Positions 36,192 through 46,188 are shown, counted from the stretch's first letter. The stretch is DNA of 64,000 nt from Paludibacteraceae bacterium (GCA_024399655.1 JAKSNP010000007.1:43552-107551); one strand, 5' to 3'. A program made the numbers and translations. The notes: generated by a model not told the origin, from the sequence alone.

Positions 36192-38240
36192 ATGCCAAAG
36201 TATCAGATTCCACCTATGACGGTGGAGCGCATTAAAGAAGCGGCCAAAATAGAAGATATCGTAGGCGATTATGTCACTTTACGCAAACGAGGTGCCAATT
36301 TGATCGGTCTATGCCCTTTTCATGACGAGAAAACGGGTTCATTCACCGTATCACCCGCCAAAGGTATCTATAAATGTTTCGGTTGCGGTAAAGCAGGAAA
36401 TGCTATCGGCTTCCTGCAAGAAATAGAACATTGCGACTATTGGACCGCACTCAAAATGGTGGCCAAACGCTACCATATCGAAGTGGAAGAGCGCGAAATG
36501 ACACAAGAAGAAAAACAATTGCAAGACGACCGAGAAAGCATGTATATCCTGAACGAGTGGGCCAATAGTTGGTTCCAGAATCAACTTTGGGAAACTCGCG
36601 AAGGACAAGCAATTGGATTGAGTTATCTGCACGAACGCGGACTGAGAGACGACATCATTCGCAAATTTCAATTGGGTTACTCGCCAGACAAAAACCTATT
36701 GGCTATTGAAGCTATAAAACACGGCTACCAAAAACGTTATATCCTGAATGACCCGACCACCGAACCGTATATCGGTACCGGTCTATGCCTGCAAAGTGAG
36801 GATGGCCGTATGTACGACCGATTCCACTCACGCGTTATTTTCCCCTTCTTCTCTTTGGGCGGAAAAATAGCGGGATTTGCCGGACGATTGATGAAGCAAA
36901 ACGACAAAGTAGGCAAATATGTCAATTCGCCCACCTCTCCCATATTTGAGAAACATGAAGTTCTTTTCGGCCTTTATCAAGCTAAATCGGCTATCGGTCG
37001 TCTAGGATGTTGCTATCTGGTGGAGGGACAGATGGATGTCATATCAATGGTACAAGCCGGAATAGAAAATGTGGTCGCCAGCGGAGGAACTAGTCTGACC
37101 AAATATCAAATCCGAAACCTACACCGCTTCACCGAAAATATAACAGTGTTGTATGACGGCGACAAAGCGGGTATCAAAGCCGCCATACGCGGTATTGACA
37201 TGATTCTGGAAGAAGGCATCAACGTATCAGTAGTACTGTTGCCTGACGGAGAAGATCCCGATTCGTTTGCCCGTTCCCACAATGCCAACGAATTGATTGA
37301 GTTCATCAACAGAAATCAAACTGACTTTATCCGATTCAAAACACGTCTTCTGATGGATGAAGCCCAAGATGATCCTATCAAGAAATCCGGGCTTCTCCAT
37401 TCTGTAGTGGAATCCATAGCAGTTATACGGGATTCTCTTACCCGCCAGGTATATATTAAAGAGTGCGCTCACCTATTAGGATACAGAGCCGAAATTCTAG
37501 CCCGTGAAGTCAACAAAATATTACGAAACAAATACGGAAAAGGAAGCGCTCCTCAATCGGATGAAGAAAAGCCTATCCCCGAAGTGCCGGACTTAAACGA
37601 AAATACTCCCGTTGAAAACAATCCGAAACCGGCAAGTACAGATAATGACGAAATCTCCAAATTGGAAGAGCGCTACAAACAGCAATTCGAAAATATCTTG
37701 GCATTTATCATCCGCTATGGCAACCAACCGCTTCGTATTAACGGTTCTGATCAGAACATATGTATAGCTGAATACATACGCCAGGAAATGGAAGTGGATG
37801 CAGTAGTACCCAACGATCCAATACACAAAAAAATATGGGATGAATACTACGACCTTAGACAAGAAGAAGGCTTCAACGCCGAGCACTATTTCATCAACCA
37901 TGATGATAGCCAACTATGCCAATGCGTCATCAATATGCTATCTGATAAATATCAAATCAGCAAAATGTATCTCAAGCAGACGGTATCCGAAAATGTCACG
38001 ACCGAAGTGGTAGAGAACGAAGAAGCAAAAGACTTCAGCAGACAAACCACCTGCCTGCTCATGGAAATCAAGCTGACCATAGTGCAAAAAGAGATTCTAA
38101 AACTTCGAGCTGAGATATCCAGGATTCAACAAGAAGGTGACTACCAACAAGCTATGGTCCTATTAGGCCAAATGCAAGAAATACAACGAAATAAATCTAT
38201 AATCAGTCAACTGATCAACCGCGTAATAATCAAAGGATAA
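36192..38240 (+). CDS. dnaG: DNA primase DnaG
   Basis: 682 aa. The N-terminal zinc-binding domain has CPFHDEKTGSF and CFGCGKAGN. The catalytic RNAP domain and TOPRIM motif follow (YLVEGQMDVISMVQAGIENVVASGGTS, ITVLYDGDKAGIKAA, LLPDGEDPDSFAR). A linker rich in Pro/Glu (about 440-480) precedes a C-terminal helicase-interaction domain with a long coiled-coil (about 620-680). It synthesises RNA primers for replication. Length is normal for the phylum. The gene starts 13 bp after the barrel gene and is followed 11 bp later by a radical SAM gene. Confidence 0.97.
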   Translation: MPKYQIPPMTVERIKEAAKIEDIVGDYVTLRKRGANLIGLCPFHDEKTGSFTVSPAKGIYKCFGCGKAGNAIGFLQEIEHCDYWTALKMVAKRYHIEVEEREMTQEEKQLQDDRESMYILNEWANSWFQNQLWETREGQAIGLSYLHERGLRDDIIRKFQLGYSPDKNLLAIEAIKHGYQKRYILNDPTTEPYIGTGLCLQSEDGRMYDRFHSRVIFPFFSLGGKIAGFAGRLMKQNDKVGKYVNSPTSPIFEKHEVLFGLYQAKSAIGRLGCCYLVEGQMDVISMVQAGIENVVASGGTSLTKYQIRNLHRFTENITVLYDGDKAGIKAAIRGIDMILEEGINVSVVLLPDGEDPDSFARSHNANELIEFINRNQTDFIRFKTRLLMDEAQDDPIKKSGLLHSVVESIAVIRDSLTRQVYIKECAHLLGYRAEILAREVNKILRNKYGKGSAPQSDEEKPIPEVPDLNENTPVENNPKPASTDNDEISKLEERYKQQFENILAFIIRYGNQPLRINGSDQNICIAEYIRQEMEVDAVVPNDPIHKKIWDEYYDLRQEEGFNAEHYFINHDDSQLCQCVINMLSDKYQISKMYLKQTVSENVTTEVVENEEAKDFSRQTTCLLMEIKLTIVQKEILKLRAEISRIQQEGDYQQAMVLLGQMQEIQRNKSIISQLINRVIIKG

Positions 38241-38251
38241 ATTCATTAAAA

Positions 38252-39010
38252 ATGCTTTTCGATTCAATAGTATATGGCCCGATACGGTCACGCCGCCTGG
38301 GAATTTCGTTGGGTATCAACCTGATGCCTACCGATAAAAAGTTATGCACGTTCAATTGCATATATTGCGAATGCGGATTCAACACGCCTGCCTTGTATGC
38401 ACGAATTCCAACCCGAGAGAAAGTTCGGGAAGCATTGGAATCCACCCTTTCATCTATGGATATCCAACCCGATGTAATCACTTTCAGCGGAAACGGTGAG
38501 CCTACTCTTCATCCCAAATTTGCCGGCATCATTGAAGACATTATCGCTTTGCGTGACCGCTACTGCCCCAAAGCCAAAGTAAGTGTTCTCAGCAATTCCA
38601 CCCAATTGGGGCGAGAATCTGTTAGGGAAGCTCTCATGAAATGCGACAACCGTATTCTGAAACTGGATTCCGGAATCGACAGCACCATGCAATTGATTGA
38701 TCAACCTGTCAATAAAGACCTTACTGTGGCACGCATAGTGGATATGCTTAGCCCATTCAAAGGTGAATTCACTCTTCAAACCTGTTTCTTACGAGGAGAA
38801 TACAAAGGACAACGTATCGACAACACCAGCGATGCGGAATTGGAAGCATGGTATCGCCTTGTCGACCGATTGCATCCACAACAACTGATGATTTATGTGA
38901 TTGATCGCGCCACCCCTGTCGAGACGCTGGAGAAAATATCGCGCGAGGAGATGGACCGAATTGCAGCTCCCCTTATTGCCAAAGGCTACAATGTTATCGT
39001 ATCTGCATAA
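38252..39010 (+). CDS. Radical SAM protein (COG0731-like)
   Basis: 252 aa. The [4Fe-4S] cluster motif is Cys32-x3-Cys36-x2-Cys39 (CTFNCIYCECG), followed by the SAM-binding TFSGNGEPTLHP. The start MLFDSIVYGPIRSRRLG[I/L]SLGINL is the hallmark of the COG0731 family (related to wyosine-forming Tyw1). It is about 250 aa long and lacks an extra C-terminal domain. The reaction in bacteria is not known. It is the last gene of the ribD-dnaG run, followed by a terminator 18 bp downstream. Confidence 0.87.
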   Translation: MLFDSIVYGPIRSRRLGISLGINLMPTDKKLCTFNCIYCECGFNTPALYARIPTREKVREALESTLSSMDIQPDVITFSGNGEPTLHPKFAGIIEDIIALRDRYCPKAKVSVLSNSTQLGRESVREALMKCDNRILKLDSGIDSTMQLIDQPVNKDLTVARIVDMLSPFKGEFTLQTCFLRGEYKGQRIDNTSDAELEAWYRLVDRLHPQQLMIYVIDRATPVETLEKISREEMDRIAAPLIAKGYNVIVSA

Positions 39011-39027
39011 ACAGACTGTATAGAAGA

Positions 39028-39071
39028 AATAAACGGGCTCGACGATATACGCCGGGCCCGTTTATTTTAGA
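39028..39071 (+). terminator. Bidirectional terminator between the radical SAM gene and a minus-strand lipoprotein
   Basis: Stem AATAAACGGGC (39028-39038) / GCCCGTTTATT (39056-39066) with T-rich flanks on both sides, between convergent genes. Confidence 0.88.
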
Positions 39072-39109
39072 TGGCAATGAATGGCTATTTTGTTCCTTCA
39101 GAATATCAC

Positions 39110-39757
39110 TTAAAGAACTGAAATGTATACAGCCGGATAATCATCCCCCTGCTCCGTCGGCACATGACGCATCGAACAGTTGAGGGTTTTGAACGGAGTG
39201 AGACCATAAGGAGATACGCTCCAATAGGCATCCACCGAATAATATGCATGACCGGGTATTTGAGAAAGAGCTGTGATAAAATCCTCATAATTCATACCTT
39301 CAAAATCCTGATGGCGGGATTCGGAAGAGCCATATGATACATCTCCTTCTTCAAACAAACCATCGCCGAACTCGTTATCAAATTCCAGACCTACATACTT
39401 TACCCAATCTTGCAGGTCTTGTGTCTCCTGTTTCAATCGGCTATCTTCAAAAAAGGCGAAATAATGCAGTTCCACACCATCTTCTTCCCTATAGAGCACA
39501 ATCTGCTCCTTTTTCTTGGAATCGGCATTGATATCGAACGCAACATCCGAGTATTTGTTTTGCTCGGTCACGGTCCAACCCCAGATACGGAGCGAATCTA
39601 CAATTTCATCCATTCCATATTGTGTAAGCACCGCCAACTGCTCACATGTAAGAAACTTCAATTCAGAAGTTGGTTTTTCCGGCTCGGGTTCGATAAGGAA
39701 ACAAGCATTGAAAGAAAGAGCCACACAAGCCAAAAGAATAAATTTGAATGTTTTCAT
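39110..39757 (-). CDS. Hypothetical lipoprotein
   Basis: 215 aa. Lipoprotein signal peptide with lipobox FNAC (Cys19), a Pro/Glu linker (EPEPEKPTSE) and an acidic globular region (about 30-215) rich in Asp/Glu and Tyr (NKYSDVAFDINADSKKKEQIVLYREEDGVELHYFAFFEDS). No family is recognised. The gene is single, convergent with the radical SAM gene, and separated from the ABC-F gene by 85 bp. No Bacteroidota promoter with the expected spacing was found upstream. Confidence 0.65.
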   Translation of the reverse strand: MKTFKFILLACVALSFNACFLIEPEPEKPTSELKFLTCEQLAVLTQYGMDEIVDSLRIWGWTVTEQNKYSDVAFDINADSKKKEQIVLYREEDGVELHYFAFFEDSRLKQETQDLQDWVKYVGLEFDNEFGDGLFEEGDVSYGSSESRHQDFEGMNYEDFITALSQIPGHAYYSVDAYWSVSPYGLTPFKTLNCSMRHVPTEQGDDYPAVYISVL

Positions 39758-39841
39758 AATTATTTTGTATTTTCAGATTTCCATTAAAAACAGGTACATA
39801 GGTCATGTACAACCATATTGAAGCCGGCTATAGGAGAATGA

Positions 39842-41671
39842 TTATTCACTCAATTCGAGCCACCGCATTTCCGCATTGTCCAAAAGGGCGGTTAATTCTT
39901 CATAACGAGCTGAAGCCTGACGAATCTGTTCAGGGTCGGTCAATAGGCCACTCAGTTGGCTTTCCAAATCGTTTTTCTCCTTTTCCAAAAGAGGGATATC
40001 GGTTTCCAAACGCTTCAGTTCCTGTTGTTGGTTGAAACTCAGGCGTTTTTTCTTCTGAACTTCAGGTTGGGCTATTGGCTGAGCCGAAGATGGTACCGGT
40101 TTAGAAGCAGCAATCGGTTTTTCAGTAGTATCGGCCCAATCACCCACCTCGGTACGATATTGCGTGTAATTACCCGGAAAATCTTTAATCACGCCGTTAC
40201 CTTTAAACACTAACAGATGGTCAATCACTTTGTCCATGAAATAACGGTCGTGACTCACCACGATCAGACATCCTTTGAAATGCTGTAAGTAGTCCTCCAA
40301 TATATTCATCGTAGGAATATCAAGGTCGTTGGTAGGTTCGTCCAGAATCAGGAAATTGGGATTCTTCATCAACACACGACAGAGATTAAGACGTTGCTTT
40401 TCGCCTCCTGACAGTTTATCGGCATAATCATACTGCTGGGATGGGGAGAACAAAAAGTGCTGGAGAAACTGGGATGCCGTCAGGTGTTTGCCACCACCCA
40501 TATCTATTTCTTCGGCTTCGTCACGTATAATATCCAACACATGTTTCCCTTCGTTAAGAGGTAATCCTGATTGCGAGAAATAGCCGAATCTGACGGTTTG
40601 TCCTATATCAAACGAACCGGAATCGGGTTTTTCTTCGCCCAGAAGCATCTTGATAAAGGTGGTTTTGCCGGTTCCGTTGTTGCCGATCACTCCCATTTTT
40701 TCATAACGGGAGAAATTGTAATAGAAGTCACGCATGATAACCAACGGCTCGCGTCCTTCACGCTGAAACTGCTTGTTGATATAGCGCGCTTCAAATATTT
40801 TGCTTCCTATATAGGTGGACCTGTTGTCCAAACTCACTTCTTTCTGTTGTATATTCTGATGGGCACGGTCTTGCAACGTATAGAACGCATCTATCCTGCC
40901 TTTTGCTTTATGTCCGCGCGCTTGCGGCATGCGCCTCATCCATTCCAATTCGGTACGATAGAGATTTTTGGCCCGCTCGGTTTCGGCATTGAATACATCA
41001 ATCCGTTCGGCACGTTTCTCAAGATAATAGGAATAATTGCCTTGATAGGAATAGAGTTGTTGCCCGTCCAATTCCATTATCCGGTTGCATACACGGTCAA
41101 GGAAATAACGGTCGTGAGTTACCATCAACAACGCCATTGAAGAACGACGCAGAAAATCTTCCAGCCATTCCACCATACCCAAATCAAGATGGTTGGTAGG
41201 TTCGTCCAAAAGCAGCAATTCTGGTTCCTGTATCAACACCGACGCCAAAGCCACTCTTTTGAGTTGTCCTCCGGAAAGGGTTCCCACTTTTTGCTCAAGA
41301 TGACGTATTTGCAGTTTGCCCAATATCTGCTTGTATTTGGTTTCGTAATCCCATTCCTTCTGCAATTCGGTTTCGGCAGGAGCGTGCAACATACAAGCTT
41401 CCAACACCGTCATTTCGCTCGGAAATTCGGGTTTTTGCGATAGATAACCCACTCGCAAATCGCGTCGGAAAGTCACCTCACCGCAATCGGCATTCTGGTG
41501 TCGGGTAAGTATGTTCAGCAAAGTGGTCTTACCGCTTCCGTTACGCGCGATAAGAGCCACACGCTGTCCTTGCGCGATACCGAAACTGATATCACGAAAC
41601 AAGGTGCGGTCACCAAACGACTTGCTCAAGCCTTCTACCTGAAGATAGGGTTTATTGGGATTGACTGCCAT
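39842..41671 (-). CDS. ABC-F family ATPase (Uup-like)
   Basis: 609 aa with two ABC cassettes and no membrane segments. Cassette 1 has Walker A ARNGSGKTT, signature LSGGQ and LLLLDEPTNHLDLG. Cassette 2 has GNNGTGKTT, LSGGEKQR and FLILDEPTNDLDIP. A linker of about 80 residues with ARGHKAKGRIDAF lies between them, and a C-terminal coiled coil (about 520-605, QELKRLETDIPLLEKEKNDLESQL) matches Uup rather than EttA. ABC-F proteins act on ribosomes to relieve stalled translation or, for Uup, influence DNA stability. It is 60 bp downstream of the oxidoreductase gene. Confidence 0.92.
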   Translation of the reverse strand: MAVNPNKPYLQVEGLSKSFGDRTLFRDISFGIAQGQRVALIARNGSGKTTLLNILTRHQNADCGEVTFRRDLRVGYLSQKPEFPSEMTVLEACMLHAPAETELQKEWDYETKYKQILGKLQIRHLEQKVGTLSGGQLKRVALASVLIQEPELLLLDEPTNHLDLGMVEWLEDFLRRSSMALLMVTHDRYFLDRVCNRIMELDGQQLYSYQGNYSYYLEKRAERIDVFNAETERAKNLYRTELEWMRRMPQARGHKAKGRIDAFYTLQDRAHQNIQQKEVSLDNRSTYIGSKIFEARYINKQFQREGREPLVIMRDFYYNFSRYEKMGVIGNNGTGKTTFIKMLLGEEKPDSGSFDIGQTVRFGYFSQSGLPLNEGKHVLDIIRDEAEEIDMGGGKHLTASQFLQHFLFSPSQQYDYADKLSGGEKQRLNLCRVLMKNPNFLILDEPTNDLDIPTMNILEDYLQHFKGCLIVVSHDRYFMDKVIDHLLVFKGNGVIKDFPGNYTQYRTEVGDWADTTEKPIAASKPVPSSAQPIAQPEVQKKKRLSFNQQQELKRLETDIPLLEKEKNDLESQLSGLLTDPEQIRQASARYEELTALLDNAEMRWLELSE

Positions 41672-41730
41672 ATTCGTACAGAAAATCTTCCGTCAACAAC
41701 GATGCGAAACGCGAAATGGTAGAGCCAAAA

Positions 41731-43956
41731 TCACTCCGACAAATAGCGATGCATGGCACCGGCAGCCCGTCGGCCGTCTGACATAGCCAAAATAACGGTA
41801 GCACCGCCACGAACTATATCACCACCGGCAAAGATTGCAGGAATAGAAGATTGCAAAGTATCATCACCCACAACGATAGTTCCTTTTTTGGAAATTTCCA
41901 AACCGTCCACGCTACGAGGAATAAGCGGATTGGGCGAAACACCTACACTTACTATCACCAAATCTACGGGGATGGTAAGCGTTTTTCCTTCCACCGGCAC
42001 CGGACTGCGACGTCCAGAAGCGTCGGGTTCACCCAATTGCATCACCTGCAGTACGGCTTCGCAAACACGCCCGTTTTCATCTCCGTGATATTCGATAGGA
42101 TTATGCAAGGTTAGCATTTCTATCCCTTCGTCCTTGGCGTGACGCACTTCTTCTATACGGGCAGGCATTTCATCCTCCGAACGGCGATATACGATCATAG
42201 CCCGTTCCGCACCCAATCGTTTGGCCGTACGGACGGCATCCATTGCGGTATTTCCGCCTCCGATTACAGCCACATTCTTGCCGTATAGCAATGGTGTATC
42301 CGTCGTATCGGAAGAGGCGTCCATCAAATTGACTCGGGTAAGGTATTCGTTGCATGACAACACTCCGTTGAGATTCTCACCGGGGATATCCATAAATCGA
42401 GGCAGACCTGCACCCGAAGCCACGAATATTCCGGCAAAGCCCTGTTCGCGCAATTGATCCACCGTAAGGGTCTTGCCGATGATTGTATCGGTTTGGAATT
42501 GAACGCCCAAAGCTCTCAGCCCTTCTATCTCGCGATCCACAATTCTATTGGGCAGACGGAATTCGGGAATACCATATTTCAACACACCGCCTATTTCGTG
42601 CAAGGCTTCAAATACGGTAACATTATAACCATATTTGGCCATATCTCCGGCAAAAGCCAGTCCCGCAGGACCGGAACCTACTACTGCCACTTTCTTGGCA
42701 TCATCTTTCGGAGTTGCATTATGAGCCGCAACGGATACGGAATGATCGGCCACATAACGCTCCAGATAACCGATTGCTACAGGCTCATGATTCATTTTAT
42801 GATGAATACATTGCGCCTCACATTGTTTCTCCTGAGGACATACACGACCGCATACGGCAGGAAGAGTGCTGCTGGTACGAATGATATCGGCTGCAGCGGC
42901 TATATTGCCTTGCTCCACCTGATGAATGAAAGCGGGGATATTGATATTGACGGGGCATCCTTGAACACAAGTCGGATTTTTGCAGTTGAGGCAACGTTTC
43001 GCCTCCGTCATAGCCTGTTGCAAAGTCAAGCCCTGATTTACTTCGTCACGAAGCGAACGAACACGTACTTGCGGGGGCAGTTCGTTCATCTTCACACGCG
43101 GCAGAGCGGCACGCTCTTTGGCCGTAAGAGGACGAACCATTTCCTGATATTGAGCATAAGCCGCAGCCTCTTCGGGTTTGTAGGAACGGAGACGGCTCAT
43201 CATCTCGTCCCAATTCACCTGATGCGCATTAAATTCGGGACCGTCAACACATACAAAGCGCGTCTTTCCGTCAACGGTAACACGGCAAGCGCCACACATT
43301 CCCGTTCCGTCAACCATAATCGTATTCAGACTCGCATCGGTGGGGATATTGTATTTGAGTGTGGTAAGCGACACGAATTTCATCATGATAGCCGGACCGA
43401 TTGTGATGCATTTATCCACCTGTTCGCGTTGAATCACCTGCTCTACGCCTACGGTAACGACACCTTTCTGACCCATTGATCCGTCATCCGTCATAACAAT
43501 CACCTCGTCGGAAACACGAGCCAGTTCGTCCTGAAGGATAATCAGTTCTGCCGTACGGGCGGCCAATACGGTAATCACACGGTTACCTGCCTTATGCAAA
43601 GCCTCGGCGATAGGCAACATAGGCGCAGCACCTACACCGCCACAGGCACAAACCACGGTGCCGAACTTGCGGATATCGGTTGCTTTGCCCAACGGACCTA
43701 CCACATCATGAAGTTGATCTCCGGGATTGAGCGCACACAGTTTGGAGGAAGACACACCTATCCGTTGAGCCACCAAAGTGATAGTCCCTTTTTCGATATC
43801 TGCATTGGCGATAGTAAGCGGCATGCGCTCGCTATGATCGTCCACACGAACGATTACAAAATGACCCGGACGGCGACTGCGTGCAATCAGCGGAGCCTCC
43901 AATACCAGTTCCACCACATTGTCGGAGAAAAAACGTTTCGATATTACAGTATTCAT
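41731..43956 (-). CDS. Fused ferredoxin-NADP reductase / glutamate-synthase-small-subunit-like oxidoreductase
   Basis: 741 aa fusion. Residues 1-270 form a DHODB-electron-transfer (PyrK/SudB/NfnA)-like module with FAD/NAD motifs (GGVGAAPMLPIAEALH) and a C-terminal iron-sulfur cysteine set (DGTGMCGACRVTV..RFVCVDGP). Residues 280-741 are a GltD/SudA/NfnB-like module with cysteine clusters (CLNCKNPTCVQGCP, CGRVCPQEKQCEAQC), GSGPAGLAFAGDMAKYG, GGGNTAMDA and the terminal GGDIVRGGATVILAM. Relatives oxidise or bifurcate electrons between NADPH, NADH and ferredoxin. No glutamate synthase large subunit lies nearby, which favours an Nfn-like role over glutamate synthesis. Confidence 0.9.
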   Translation of the reverse strand: MNTVISKRFFSDNVVELVLEAPLIARSRRPGHFVIVRVDDHSERMPLTIANADIEKGTITLVAQRIGVSSSKLCALNPGDQLHDVVGPLGKATDIRKFGTVVCACGGVGAAPMLPIAEALHKAGNRVITVLAARTAELIILQDELARVSDEVIVMTDDGSMGQKGVVTVGVEQVIQREQVDKCITIGPAIMMKFVSLTTLKYNIPTDASLNTIMVDGTGMCGACRVTVDGKTRFVCVDGPEFNAHQVNWDEMMSRLRSYKPEEAAAYAQYQEMVRPLTAKERAALPRVKMNELPPQVRVRSLRDEVNQGLTLQQAMTEAKRCLNCKNPTCVQGCPVNINIPAFIHQVEQGNIAAAADIIRTSSTLPAVCGRVCPQEKQCEAQCIHHKMNHEPVAIGYLERYVADHSVSVAAHNATPKDDAKKVAVVGSGPAGLAFAGDMAKYGYNVTVFEALHEIGGVLKYGIPEFRLPNRIVDREIEGLRALGVQFQTDTIIGKTLTVDQLREQGFAGIFVASGAGLPRFMDIPGENLNGVLSCNEYLTRVNLMDASSDTTDTPLLYGKNVAVIGGGNTAMDAVRTAKRLGAERAMIVYRRSEDEMPARIEEVRHAKDEGIEMLTLHNPIEYHGDENGRVCEAVLQVMQLGEPDASGRRSPVPVEGKTLTIPVDLVIVSVGVSPNPLIPRSVDGLEISKKGTIVVGDDTLQSSIPAIFAGGDIVRGGATVILAMSDGRRAAGAMHRYLSE

Positions 43957-43994
43957 AATTTGACAGTCAAAAAAATAATATTATCCCCCCTTTA

Positions 43995-44873
43995 TCAGAA
44001 ATATTTGGTTTCCTCGCCTTGAATGGAGGTAAGCAGGTTGTTGGCCAGACGGCTGGCACCAAAACGGAAACTTGAATTATTGAGCCATTCGTCACCCAAC
44101 AAGTGGCGCACGAGCGTAAAATGCTGTACGGCTTCATCGGTAGTGGAAACGCCTCCTGCCGGTTTGTAGCAAATCTTCTCACCCGTCTGTTCGTACCAGG
44201 CTTTGATGGCAGAGCACATCACGAATGTGGCTTCCGGAGTGGCGTTTACGTTGATTTTACCTGTGGATGTTTTGATAAAGTCGGCTCCGGCAGCCATAGC
44301 CAATACAGCGGCTCTCCAGATATTGGCGGCCGTTTTGAGCGCGCCCGTTTCCAGTATCACTTTCAGCCGCGCTCCACGGATAGCGGCTTTTATCTCGCTG
44401 ATTTCGTCAGCCACTTCTTCGTATCTGCCTTCCAGGAATTTGCCCACCGACAGAACGATATCTATTTCGGTGGCACCGGCCTGTACGGCCAAAGCAGCTT
44501 CGGCCACTTTCACTTCGATAAAGGTTTGCGAAGCGGGAAAACCTCCCGCTACGGCTGCAATTCCGATAGGAGCGGTAAGGTTGGCTTTGGCCGTTTCCAC
44601 CAAGGCGGGATATACGCACATGGCGGCCACATTCTTCAATCCCGGGAAAGCGGCTTCAAACTGATTCACCTTACGGGCCATGGTTGCCACTTTTTCGGTG
44701 GTATCGTCCCCGTTAAGGGTGGTGAGGTCTATCTGTGAGAGGCATTGGATCCACACCTCGCGGTTGTTGTTTTCATCGTAATGTCGACTGAGGATTTCAG
44801 CCGTTTTCTGCTTCACTTCGTCATCGGTCAGCGTAAAAGGATACGCTGCAAACAATTCTTCAAATTTCGTCAT
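43995..44873 (-). CDS. deoC: Deoxyribose-phosphate aldolase
   Basis: 292 aa class I aldolase. The Schiff-base lysine is in FIKTSTGK, and the second catalytic Lys is in EKICYKPAGGVS. An N-terminal helical extension (1-70) precedes the TIM barrel (AAMCVYPALVETAKANLTA, GFPASQTFIEVKVAEAALAVQAGATEIDIVLSVG). It splits deoxyribose-5-phosphate into acetaldehyde and glyceraldehyde-3-phosphate. Salvage of deoxynucleosides pairs functionally with tdk 25 kb away, but no other deo gene is adjacent. Preceded by the 23-bp dispersed repeat. Confidence 0.95.
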   Translation of the reverse strand: MTKFEELFAAYPFTLTDDEVKQKTAEILSRHYDENNNREVWIQCLSQIDLTTLNGDDTTEKVATMARKVNQFEAAFPGLKNVAAMCVYPALVETAKANLTAPIGIAAVAGGFPASQTFIEVKVAEAALAVQAGATEIDIVLSVGKFLEGRYEEVADEISEIKAAIRGARLKVILETGALKTAANIWRAAVLAMAAGADFIKTSTGKINVNATPEATFVMCSAIKAWYEQTGEKICYKPAGGVSTTDEAVQHFTLVRHLLGDEWLNNSSFRFGASRLANNLLTSIQGEETKYF

Positions 44874-44914
44874 ATAGTTTTTTTAACTTAAATACTACAC
44901 CTGTTTTATGACTT

Positions 44915-44937
44915 ACTCTCGATTAGGTCTCGAAAAA
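44915..44937 (-). repeat. 23-bp dispersed repeat, copy 2
   Basis: On the minus strand TTTTTCGAGACCTAATCGAG + AGT. It differs from the copy at 22989-23011 at one base. The copy follows a potential psd terminator hairpin (CTTGTTTT/AAAGACAAG region, about 44938-44962) and forms part of its T tract. Confidence 0.7.
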
Positions 44938-44967
44938 TCTTGTCTTTTTCAAAGGCAAAACAAGGAA

Positions 44968-45636
44968 TCAATCGGCCAAACGACCAATAATCGTTTCGTT
45001 GCCCCTAACCGATTCGCCTACAGCCACATACATCTCGGTATCGAGCGGCAGATAGAGATCCACACGCGAACCCAGCTTGATAAAGCCCATGTGGCGGTTG
45101 CGATGGCTCTGCTGCCCGGGCTTGGCATAAGTTACTATTCTACGGGCCATGGCTCCGGCCACCTGTCTCACGGCCACTTTCACCTTGTCCGGCGTTTCAA
45201 TCACCACCAACGAGCGCTCGTTCTCCGTACTCGACTTGGGCAACCAGGCGCCTTTGTGACGACCTTTCTGATGTTCGCTCACCAGAATTTCACCTTCAAT
45301 CGGATACCAGTTGGCATGCACATTGAAAGGCGACATGAAAATGGACACCTGCAAACGGCGCTCGTGGAAATACTCGTTCTCTTCTGTCGGCTCCACCACC
45401 ACCACTCGTCCGTCGGCTGGAGCGATGAGGAATTTGGGATCGTCCACTTCCAAAACGCGCACGGGATTACGGAAGAAATAGGTGACGAACACCAATAAAA
45501 CTGCCGTCAGAATCAACGTAATGGCCAACACCCAATGCGGTACAAATAGGAATATGACCACATTGATGATGAGCAACAAAAGGGTAAGACTGATGATTTC
45601 ATTACGTCCTTCGCGATGTATATGAGGTCGGTTCAT
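44968..45636 (-). CDS. psd: Phosphatidylserine decarboxylase (short type)
   Basis: 222 aa. Two N-terminal transmembrane helices (about 14-34 and 36-52) are followed by the catalytic domain with APADGRVV, FMSPFNVHANWYPI and the self-cleavage Gly-Ser in HMGFIKLGSRVDLYLP, where Ser becomes the pyruvoyl group. This is the short, archaetidylserine-decarboxylase-like form usual in Bacteroidota. It makes phosphatidylethanolamine, the main membrane phospholipid. It starts 50 bp after the SRPBCC gene. No phosphatidylserine synthase gene was seen adjacent. Confidence 0.94.
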   Translation of the reverse strand: MNRPHIHREGRNEIISLTLLLLIINVVIFLFVPHWVLAITLILTAVLLVFVTYFFRNPVRVLEVDDPKFLIAPADGRVVVVEPTEENEYFHERRLQVSIFMSPFNVHANWYPIEGEILVSEHQKGRHKGAWLPKSSTENERSLVVIETPDKVKVAVRQVAGAMARRIVTYAKPGQQSHRNRHMGFIKLGSRVDLYLPLDTEMYVAVGESVRGNETIIGRLAD

Positions 45637-45686
45637 ATCTATAGGATTTTTATGGTTAATCTGTCAAAAAATCTTTCTGCATCCGC

Positions 45687-46118
45687 CTACAGCCATTGGG
45701 CATACGGGAATTGGGTGAGCATATCGGCAGCATCATCCAGCCCTTTCTGGATTTTTTTCTCCAGCATCATCCTGAACATCATCGGGATATCGGCTTTCAA
45801 CGTAAGACGAAGACGGGTATCCGCAGGGGTCACCTGCTTGAGTTGTATCCAGAAATTCATTTGCATCGGCAGATTGTCACAACCGAATTTCAAAGTGTCA
45901 TCGGGAATACGGTCAACGATTCTCACCGTTATTTTTTGCCCCAGTCCGTCCACCTTCAGACGGATGAAGTCCTCCCCCGCCTCCAGTTCTTGAATCTTGT
46001 CCTGAGGAATACGGTCGCGAACCTTGTTGATATTGTCAAGATTGCCCAATACGGAATATATGGTATGAGCATCACAGGGAACGGATGTCACATGACTTTC
46101 ATATTTGCTTTCTGCCAT
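45687..46118 (-). CDS. SRPBCC-family protein
   Basis: 143 aa. START/Bet v1-like fold pattern: KYESHVTSVPCDAHTIYSVLGNLDNI, a central VDGLGQKITVRIVDRIPDDTLKFG sheet and a long C-terminal helix (ADIPMMFRMMLEKKIQKGLDDAADMLTQFPY). Such proteins bind hydrophobic ligands; the specific ligand is unknown. Adjacency to psd suggests a link with lipids, by context only. It is the promoter-proximal gene of SRPBCC-psd-deoC-oxidoreductase. Confidence 0.8.
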   Translation of the reverse strand: MAESKYESHVTSVPCDAHTIYSVLGNLDNINKVRDRIPQDKIQELEAGEDFIRLKVDGLGQKITVRIVDRIPDDTLKFGCDNLPMQMNFWIQLKQVTPADTRLRLTLKADIPMMFRMMLEKKIQKGLDDAADMLTQFPYAQWL

Positions 46119-46156
46119 AAACGGTTTCTTTTTTAGTTGGTTTCTGATTTAAGCGG

Positions 46157-46188
46157 CAAAGTTACAACAAAAATCCGAAATATGCAAA
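46157..46188 (-). promoter_or_regulatory. Promoter of SRPBCC-psd-deoC run
   Basis: Minus-strand TTTG (46188-46185), 20 bp, TAACTTTG (46164-46157), leader about 30 nt. Confidence 0.8.
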